Assembly: GCA_007129085.1 (NCBI GenBank)
Contig: SKWF01000246.1
Coordinates: 1-8,397 of the forward strand
Direction: 5' to 3'
Length of the DNA: 8,397 bases
Source: Balneolaceae bacterium
GTDB lineage: Bacteria; Bacteroidota; Rhodothermia; Balneolales; Balneolaceae
Shown here: positions 1-4,867 of the stretch, one piece after another
How the letters are laid out: the number at the start of each line of letters is the position of its first letter
Numbering within the stretch: position 1 is the stretch's first letter
The notes under the pieces: model-generated
What the model was told of the DNA's origin: nothing
The model's database searches: none
What the model saw: only the letters and a program-made list of their open reading frames with translations
Program-made: the position numbers and the translations under genes

Positions 1-74
1 TGCTCGGTAACGATTTGTAAACCGTTAGGTAATACCGTCTTGTTGATAAAATCTACTTCTTTAGTTTCTGCCAT
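1..74 (-). CDS. M16-family metallopeptidase (insulinase/pitrilysin-like), N-terminal fragment
   Basis: Only the first 24 codons are visible; the gene runs off the left edge. The translation from the ATG at 74 ends in VLPNGLQIVTE, and the two remaining bases (CA) allow His or Gln next. The pattern of a hydrophobic residue, then L-x-NG-hydrophobic-x-V-hydrophobic-x-E, is the usual first beta strand of M16 zinc peptidases. The catalytic HxxEH motif would lie beyond the window and cannot be checked. No signal peptide is seen, and the N-terminus (MAETKEVDF) is charged, so a cytoplasmic protein is likely. There is no Shine-Dalgarno before the ATG. Context supports the call: in Bacillus subtilis an M16 peptidase gene (mlpA) also lies just downstream of pnpA. 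The identification rests on a short segment, so it is good but not certain. Confidence 0.7.
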   Translation of the reverse strand, partial: MAETKEVDFINKTVLPNGLQIVTE

Positions 75-104
75 AAATCGAACAATCGTAAATTATTTAT
101 AAAT

Positions 105-130
105 ACCGGCAGATTTACATTCTTGCCGGT
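105..130 (-). other. Hairpin in the leader of the M16 peptidase gene
   Basis: On the minus strand, ACCGGC (130-125) pairs with GCCGGT (110-105). An inner AGA/TCT pairing past one bulged A leaves a 7-nt loop. The stem lies 30 nt upstream of the M16 start codon and is followed by an A/T-only stretch (104-91). It could be a 5'-leader element, or a second, weaker terminator behind pnp. The pairing is seen in the sequence; the role is unknown. Confidence 0.4.
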
Positions 131-140
131 TATACCTGTT

Positions 141-179
141 ACAAACAAAAATAGCGCCTGTAAAAACAGACGCTATTTT
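141..179 (-). terminator. Intrinsic terminator of pnp
   Basis: In the minus-strand transcript, nine pairs (AAAAUAGCG with CGCUAUUUU), one U-G wobble and four pairs (CUGU with ACAG) form a continuous 14-bp stem with a UUUU loop, occupying 148-179. A U-rich tail (UGUUUGU, 147-141) follows. The wobble pair would be a C-A mismatch on the plus strand, so the element is oriented with pnp. It begins 23 nt after the pnp stop codon. Confidence 0.9.
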
Positions 180-202
180 AGATTAATTACTTAATCAGAA
201 GA

Positions 203-2320
203 TTACTCTTCGTCAGGGTTAGGTAACAGAGCCTTCCGGGAAAGTCTTAGCTTTCCGCCGTGCTCTACCTTCAGAAGTTTTACATCAACTTCATCGCCAA
301 CTGACAAAACATCTTCTACACTTTTTACGTGTGAGTGGTTCAGCTCAGAAATATGGAGTAGTCCCTCTTTTCCGGGAACAATCTCTACAAAAGCTCCATA
401 CTCTTTAATTGCCTTCACTGTTCCGTGATATGTGCCGCCTTCGTCGAGTTGACCAGCAACGGCTTGAACACGTTTTTTCGCAGCTTCAGCTTTATCCAAG
501 CTATCTGCGGAAATCGTAATTTGTCCTTTTCCTTCATCATCTTCTTCGATCCAGATTTCGGTGTCTGTCTCTTTTTGAAGCGTTTGAATTACTTTTCCAC
601 CCGGGCCAATCACTGCGCCAATGCTGTCGCCGTCAATTGTCATTCGAACAAATTGCGGGGCATGCTCAGAAATATTTTCACGCTTCTCAGAGATGGTTTT
701 CGACATCTCTTCAAGAATATGAAGTCGGCCGCCGTGTGCCTGCTCCAGTGCTTCTTCAAGAATTTCAAAGCTTATACCCTGAACTTTCATGTCCATTTGG
801 GTAGCTGTGATTCCATCAGCAGTTCCGGCTGTTTTAAAGTCCATGTCGCCCATGAAATCCTCTTCACCCTGAATATCAGAAAGCACAACGGTGTTATCGT
901 CGCCGACAATCATACCCATGGCAATACCTGCTACAGGCTTAGACAGTGGAACACCAGCGTCCATAAGTGCCATTGAACCACCGCAAACAGAAGCCATGGA
1001 TGATGATCCATTTGATTCTGTAATATCAGAACGTACACGAATTACGTATGCAAAGTCGTCGTAATCGGGCAGGATATTTTTAAACGATCTTTCAGCAAGG
1101 TGTCCGTGACCAATTTCACGACGTCCCGGTCCACGTAAGAACCCGGCCTCTCCCACACAGTAAGGAGGGAAGTTGTAGTGTAGAAAAAATGTCTTCTCCT
1201 CTTCATGGAAAAGTGTATCCACACTTTGAGCATCTCGTTTGGTACCAAGTGCTACAGAAACGAGTGCTTGGGTTTCACCGCGCGAGAAAATTGCGGAACC
1301 GTGGCTTCTTGGCAGATATCCTACCTGTGTCCAGATATCGCGGATATCTTCAGGAGCACGGCCATCAATTCGTTTTCTGTTTTCAAGAATATTATTGCGG
1401 AGTGCTTCTTTTACCAGGTCACCGAAAATGGAAGAAATCTCATCGCCAGCTTCTTCAAACTCTTCTTCCGCGGTGATAGCTTCTTTAATTTCAGTTTTCA
1501 GCTCGTTGGTTTTCTCATTGAATTCTTCTTTACCTAAGCCGATTCCAACGATTTCGTCAAGCTTGTCACCAACATGCTCTTTAACTTTATCTTCAAGAGT
1601 AACATTTGGTTCCGGTGGAGTAAACTCACGTTTTTCAACACCAAACTCTTCCCGAAGTTCTTCCTGGAATTCACAGAGCTTAATAATCGCTTTATGGCCC
1701 TCTTTTACAGCCTCAAGCATCTCTTTTTCGCTGATCTCATCCATCTCTCCTTCGATCATAATCACGCTTTTTGCAGTACCTGCAACAATCAGGTCCATGT
1801 CGCTCTTTTCAAGCTCATCGATCGTTGGGTTGATGATATGCTCGCCATCAATACGACCAACTTTAACCTGAGACATTGGACCGTCAAACGGAATATCAGA
1901 AATATGAGTAGCAGCAGATGCTCCAAACGCACCTAATACATCAGCCTGGTGCTGACTATCAGATGAATAAACCTGGCAAATATATTGTGTTTCGTTTACA
2001 TATCCTTTTGGATAGAGAGGACGTAAACTTCTATCAATCAAACGGCTGGATAGAGTCTCGCCATCAGATGGACGGCCTTCTCTTTTCATAAATCCGCCGG
2101 GAAACTTACCTGCGGCTGTGAAGCTTTCTCGCAAATCAACTACCATCGGGAAAAAATCTTGCCCGGGTTTAGGCTTTTTAGCACTAACTACAGTACAAAG
2201 TACCATGGTATCACCCATTCGTACCATTACTGCACCATCAGCAAGTTTGGCCAATCGGCCTGTTTCTACAGAAATTGTTTTTCCGGGAGCAAACTCTATG
2301 CTCTTAAAGTTTTCTTTCAT
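203..2320 (-). CDS. pnp: Polyribonucleotide nucleotidyltransferase (PNPase)
   Basis: PNPase degrades RNA from the 3' end by phosphorolysis, releasing nucleoside diphosphates, and works as a cytoplasmic trimer. The 705-residue protein has the full family layout: a first RNase PH-like domain (about 10-145), a helical domain (about 150-310), a second catalytic RNase PH-like domain (about 315-550), a KH domain (about 555-615, GPGG loop at 572-575) and an S1 domain (about 627-697). Catalytic residues are present: D488, D494 and K496 in EEDFMGDMDFK match E. coli D486, D492 and K494. RGET (347-350) and FFLHYNFPPY (378-387) are family signatures. Length is close to the E. coli enzyme (711). The ATG at 2320 is chosen because in-frame TAA and TGA codons lie just upstream. 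The start is preceded by an A/G-rich tract but no clear Shine-Dalgarno. A terminator separates it from rpsO. Confidence 0.98.
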   Translation of the reverse strand: MKENFKSIEFAPGKTISVETGRLAKLADGAVMVRMGDTMVLCTVVSAKKPKPGQDFFPMVVDLRESFTAAGKFPGGFMKREGRPSDGETLSSRLIDRSLRPLYPKGYVNETQYICQVYSSDSQHQADVLGAFGASAATHISDIPFDGPMSQVKVGRIDGEHIINPTIDELEKSDMDLIVAGTAKSVIMIEGEMDEISEKEMLEAVKEGHKAIIKLCEFQEELREEFGVEKREFTPPEPNVTLEDKVKEHVGDKLDEIVGIGLGKEEFNEKTNELKTEIKEAITAEEEFEEAGDEISSIFGDLVKEALRNNILENRKRIDGRAPEDIRDIWTQVGYLPRSHGSAIFSRGETQALVSVALGTKRDAQSVDTLFHEEEKTFFLHYNFPPYCVGEAGFLRGPGRREIGHGHLAERSFKNILPDYDDFAYVIRVRSDITESNGSSSMASVCGGSMALMDAGVPLSKPVAGIAMGMIVGDDNTVVLSDIQGEEDFMGDMDFKTAGTADGITATQMDMKVQGISFEILEEALEQAHGGRLHILEEMSKTISEKRENISEHAPQFVRMTIDGDSIGAVIGPGGKVIQTLQKETDTEIWIEEDDEGKGQITISADSLDKAEAAKKRVQAVAGQLDEGGTYHGTVKAIKEYGAFVEIVPGKEGLLHISELNHSHVKSVEDVLSVGDEVDVKLLKVEHGGKLRLSRKALLPNPDEE

Positions 2321-2351
2321 TTTCTTCTTTCTTATTCATTAATCGATTTAC

Positions 2352-2395
2352 AACTATTCTGTATCTGTTCGGTAATAACGATGGAGAGAATAGCC
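2352..2395 (-). other. Possible stem in the pnp leader
   Basis: In the minus-strand transcript, GGCUAUUCU (2395-2387) can pair with AGAAUAGUU (2360-2352): seven Watson-Crick pairs plus two G-U pairs that exist only in this orientation. The loop is 26 nt. The stem lies between the rpsO terminator and the pnp start codon. In E. coli the pnp leader carries a stem that is cut by RNase III and allows PNPase to repress itself; an equivalent role here is only inference. I found no convincing promoter in the 141-nt rpsO-pnp gap, although TATA-like sequence lies near 2408-2422. Confidence 0.3.
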
Positions 2396-2421
2396 AAAAC
2401 ACCACCATTTATAGACTATAT

Positions 2422-2453
2422 AAAAAAAGGCACGTAAATTATACGTGCCTTTT
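2422..2453 (-). terminator. Intrinsic terminator of rpsO
   Basis: In the minus-strand transcript a perfect 12-bp stem (AAAAGGCACGUA with UACGUGCCUUUU) encloses a 5-nt loop (2437-2441). It ends in a run of seven U, partly in the stem (2428-2422). It starts 8 nt after the rpsO stop codon, so most transcription of the upstream operon probably ends here, before pnp. Confidence 0.92.
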
Positions 2454-2461
2454 GGAAAAGC

Positions 2462-2731
2462 TTACTTTCTAATACCAAGCTCTTTAATCAGCTCTCGATA
2501 CTTAACAATATCGTTATCTCTATAGTAATCGAGCAATCTTCGTCTTTTACCAACCATTTGCAAAAGCCCTCTTCGAGAAGAGTGGTCTTGATGATTCTCT
2601 TTTAAATGTTGGGTAAGATGATTAATGCGTTCTGTCAATAGCGCAATTTGTGCTTCTGTTGACCCGGTGTTCTCTTCAGAACCACCAAACTTTGTAATTA
2701 CTTCTTCTACTTTTTCTTTGCTTATACTCAT
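2462..2731 (-). CDS. rpsO: 30S ribosomal protein S15
   Basis: S15 is a primary 16S rRNA-binding protein of the small subunit: it binds the central domain early in assembly and contributes to a bridge to the 50S subunit. The 89-residue product has exactly the usual length. It carries the family core: NTGSTEAQIALLTERI (about 21-36), then the conserved HQDHSSRRGLLQMVGKRRRLLDY segment in two parts (HQDHSSRRGLL about 47-57 and VGKRRRLLDYY about 60-70). The ATG at 2731 gives the expected N-terminus; there is no Shine-Dalgarno before it. It follows ribF after 48 nt and ends at a strong terminator. In many bacteria S15 represses its own mRNA by binding leader structures that differ between phyla; the short leader here has candidate pairings (see findings), but no known S15 leader class was recognised. 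Confidence 0.98.
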   Translation of the reverse strand: MSISKEKVEEVITKFGGSEENTGSTEAQIALLTERINHLTQHLKENHQDHSSRRGLLQMVGKRRRLLDYYRDNDIVKYRELIKELGIRK

Positions 2732-2762
2732 TTCAACAATTGTAAATGTTCTACTTATTAAT

Positions 2763-2780
2763 AGCTTATGAAAATAAGCT
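2763..2780 (-). other. Small hairpin at the ribF stop / rpsO leader
   Basis: In the minus-strand transcript AGCUUAU (2780-2774) pairs with AUAAGCU (2769-2763) around a UUUC loop. The first base of the stem is the last base of the ribF stop codon. No U-tract follows, so it is not a terminator. It could be an S15-responsive leader element, a processing site, or chance; the stem is short and AU-rich. Confidence 0.4.
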
Positions 2781-3742
2781 TAATTACGTTGTTTTGCAAT
2801 ATTAGGAGAACTCTTATCTAAAATTTCTTTAGCCGTTAGTTCATCCTTATCAAGTTGTTTTTTGAGGCTTTCTATGCCATCAAATGATTTTTCATCTCTA
2901 ATTCTGTCAACAAACTGTACTTGAATGTCTTTTCCATATATATCCTTTGAGAATGAAAACAGGTGTACCTCCATCGTTTCTTTCTCGCCATCAAAAGTTG
3001 GGCGTTGTCCTATATTCATCATTCCACCAAAATATTCACCTTCAACACGTGTCCATACGGCATAAACGCCTCTTTTTGGTATCACTTTGTTAGGAGTTTT
3101 TGTCTGCAAATTAGCGGTTGGATATCCGATCTTTTCTCCCCTTTTATCACCATGTATTACTGTGCCATTGAGAAGATAATGTCTTTCAAGAAATGTGCTT
3201 GCCAATGCTACATCTCCATCTTTTTGTAATGCATTTCTAATCGCGGTGCTGCTTACTGTTTTATGGCCTACTTCCTGTTTGGAAACTACATGCGTATCGA
3301 AGCCGAATTTACTACCCAGTTTTTTAACGGTATCGATCGTACCCTCTCTGTCTTTACCAAAATGATGATCGTACCCGATCACAAATTCTTTCACTCCAAT
3401 TTTCTGCCAAATCACATCTTCAACAAATTCTTCTGATGTAAGTAGTGAAAAGTCCCTGTCAAAAGGGATTACAATCATCAAATCAACTCCCAAATCCGAT
3501 AGCAATTCTGAACGTTCTTCGAGAGTACTTAGCAGTTTTATACCGGATGACCCCGGGTTGATGATATCTCTCGGGTGTGGATCGAATGTAACGATCGTGC
3601 TACGAGCATTTCGCTCTTCGGCTTTTTTCAGAACTCGATTAACCAACACTTTATGGCCTGCATGAACGCCATCAAACGTACCTACAGAGAGCACGGTATT
3701 CTCAAATCGATTTACATCATTTAAAAAAGCTAAATCACCCAT
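2780..3742 (-). CDS. ribF: Bifunctional riboflavin kinase / FAD synthetase
   Basis: RibF makes FMN from riboflavin and ATP and then adenylates FMN to FAD, supplying the cell's flavin cofactors. The 320-residue protein has both expected domains. The N-terminal FMN adenylyltransferase (about 15-180) shows the nucleotidyltransferase motif GTFDGVHAGH (21-30), FDPHP (53-57) and the SSTAIRN motif (164-170). The C-terminal riboflavin kinase (about 185-310) shows HGDKRGEKIGYPTAN (197-211) with its PTAN element, RGVYAVW (224-230), NIGQRPTFDG (243-252) and the MEVHLF strand with the likely catalytic Glu at 258. The length is normal for the family. It begins 2 nt after the truB stop and has the best Shine-Dalgarno in the window, inside the truB tail, so the two are probably translationally coupled. 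No FMN riboswitch-like leader is possible in a 2-nt gap, so regulation would be through the operon. Confidence 0.97.
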   Translation of the reverse strand: MGDLAFLNDVNRFENTVLSVGTFDGVHAGHKVLVNRVLKKAEERNARSTIVTFDPHPRDIINPGSSGIKLLSTLEERSELLSDLGVDLMIVIPFDRDFSLLTSEEFVEDVIWQKIGVKEFVIGYDHHFGKDREGTIDTVKKLGSKFGFDTHVVSKQEVGHKTVSSTAIRNALQKDGDVALASTFLERHYLLNGTVIHGDKRGEKIGYPTANLQTKTPNKVIPKRGVYAVWTRVEGEYFGGMMNIGQRPTFDGEKETMEVHLFSFSKDIYGKDIQVQFVDRIRDEKSFDGIESLKKQLDKDELTAKEILDKSSPNIAKQRN

Positions 3743-3744
3743 TT

Positions 3745-4482
3745 TTACTCCTTTCTTAATTCATCAAATTTTGATGGTATTACTGCATCATCTACAGAAA
3801 ATTCTCCGGTTTTTGTACGCCTCAATTCCGTTAAATGTGCTCGGCTATCCAAAGTTATTCCCAAATCATGAGCAAAAGATCTAATATAGGTCCCCTTACC
3901 ACAACGTATCTTTACAGTACAATACGGCATATCAAAAGATAGAATTTCTGTGCTATGTATAGTTATTTGTCTGGGTGGAAGTTCAAGTGTTTCTCCCCTG
4001 CGGGCTTTTTTGTATAGTCGCTCACCCCTTACCTGTATAGCTGAGTAAATAGGAGGAACCTGTTCAATGGTGCCTGAAAATTCATTTTCTATAACCTCTT
4101 TAACATGCTCCAATTCAATGTGCTCCCAAGGTTTTGTTTGATCCGCATCGAGAGCGGCATCATAGCTTGGAGTAGATTCCCCAAACTTAATGGTGGCAAC
4201 GTATTCTTTAAATTGATCTTGAATCTGAGAGATAGATTTCGTGGCTTTGCCAGAACAGAGTATTAATAAGCCCGTTGCCAGTGGATCGAGAGTACCCGCA
4301 TGACCTACTTTTTTTATACCTATTCGATTTCGCACATAGCGAACAACATCAAAGCTGGACCATTCCAGAGGCTTATCGAGCAGCATAACTGCCCCTGACT
4401 GAAAAAAGTCTTTAGAAAAGGTAAAGTCCGATTCTTTATGAACAACGGGAAGTTCCGACAGCGGTATGGCTTTTTTCGCCAT
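3745..4482 (-). CDS. truB: tRNA pseudouridine(55) synthase
   Basis: TruB converts U55 in the T-loop of elongator tRNAs to pseudouridine and also helps tRNA fold. The catalytic motif KVGHAGTLDP (58-67) contains the nucleophile Asp66. Further family elements are the opening LLDKPLEWSSFDVV (34-47), PPIYSAIQVRGERLYKKAR (143-161) and RCGKGTYIRSFAHDLG (193-208). The protein has 245 residues against about 314 in E. coli and ends soon after the catalytic domain, so it has no C-terminal PUA domain. About 30 residues precede the core; the ATG at 4482 is kept because an in-frame TAA lies just upstream and similar short extensions occur in relatives. No Shine-Dalgarno is seen. It starts 5 nt after the rbfA stop, and its last codons hold the ribF ribosome-binding site. 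Confidence 0.97.
   Translation of the reverse strand: MAKKAIPLSELPVVHKESDFTFSKDFFQSGAVMLLDKPLEWSSFDVVRYVRNRIGIKKVGHAGTLDPLATGLLILCSGKATKSISQIQDQFKEYVATIKFGESTPSYDAALDADQTKPWEHIELEHVKEVIENEFSGTIEQVPPIYSAIQVRGERLYKKARRGETLELPPRQITIHSTEILSFDMPYCTVKIRCGKGTYIRSFAHDLGITLDSRAHLTELRRTKTGEFSVDDAVIPSKFDELRKE
3748..3754 (-). promoter_or_regulatory. Shine-Dalgarno of ribF
   Basis: On the minus strand AAAGGAG ends 5 nt before the ribF ATG. It overlaps the final Lys-Glu codons of truB, immediately before its TAA stop. It is the only strong anti-SD match in front of any gene in this window and fixes the ribF start. Confidence 0.85.
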
Positions 4483-4487
4483 AAAGT

Positions 4488-4856
4488 CTATTTATCGTCG
4501 TTTTTGTCGCTTCTCTGTTCTCTTGCCTTTTTGAAAAGCTGTTCCATACGGTTCACATATTCTGAGGTGTCATCCTCAAAAAACAGAAGTTCAGGAATTC
4601 GGCGTACCTGATTTTTTATTTTTGATGCAAGTTCATAACGAATCTCATCTTGATGCTCATCAATATGCTGGTAAATAGTTTTGGGATCACGATCTTGGGT
4701 AAATACACTAAGATAAACCTTTGCAATAGTTAAATCCTCGGTAATTCGCACCTGTGTTACGGTGATGAATGTACCACTGGGTTGATAACCTCTCTGCAAA
4801 ATCTGTCCCAGGTCTTTCTGGATTACAGAACCAAGTCTTTCAGTACGAATACTCAT
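4488..4856 (-). CDS. rbfA: 30S ribosome-binding factor A
   Basis: RbfA is a small KH-fold protein that binds immature 30S subunits near the 5' helix of 16S rRNA and supports late maturation, especially in the cold. The 122-residue product matches family length. It opens with IRTERLGSVIQKDLGQIL (3-20), typical of the first helix. The middle strand region ITEDLTIAKVYLSVF (38-52) follows, and then the RRIPELLFFEDDTSEY segment (85-100), equivalent to the R-x-x-P-x-L-x-F-x-x-D signature. The tail (about 111-122) is charged and probably disordered. The gene starts 8 nt after infB; a weak AGGA overlaps the infB stop codon 6 nt before the ATG. Its place between infB and truB is the same as in E. coli and Bacillus. 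Confidence 0.95.
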   Translation of the reverse strand: MSIRTERLGSVIQKDLGQILQRGYQPSGTFITVTQVRITEDLTIAKVYLSVFTQDRDPKTIYQHIDEHQDEIRYELASKIKNQVRRIPELLFFEDDTSEYVNRMEQLFKKAREQRSDKNDDK

Positions 4857-4862
4857 AAAACT

Positions 4863-4867
4863 TCCTA
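4863..4867 (-). promoter_or_regulatory. Shine-Dalgarno-like motif of rbfA overlapping the infB stop
   Basis: On the minus strand TAGGA contains the infB stop codon TAG and an AGGA core located 6 nt before the rbfA ATG. The match is short but correctly spaced, consistent with termination-reinitiation between the two genes. Confidence 0.5.

Noticed and set aside
112..147. TTTG plus TAAATCTG as a Bacteroidota-type promoter for the M16 gene
   Set aside because: The -7-like box has one mismatch, the spacing of 24 nt is too long, and it would overlap the hairpin.
425..976. 183-codon plus-strand open frame opposite the pnp KH and catalytic regions
   Set aside because: It is a shadow of pnp in another frame; the translation resembles no family known to me.
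1239..1871. 210-codon plus-strand open frame inside pnp
   Set aside because: It is fully antisense to a well-conserved pnp with intact domains, is Ser-rich and has no recognisable motif or ribosome-binding site.
2396..2424. TATA-rich sequence after the rpsO terminator as a pnp promoter
   Set aside because: A TATAAAT is present, but no acceptable -35 or -33 element lies at the right distance; the match is what AT-rich DNA gives by chance.
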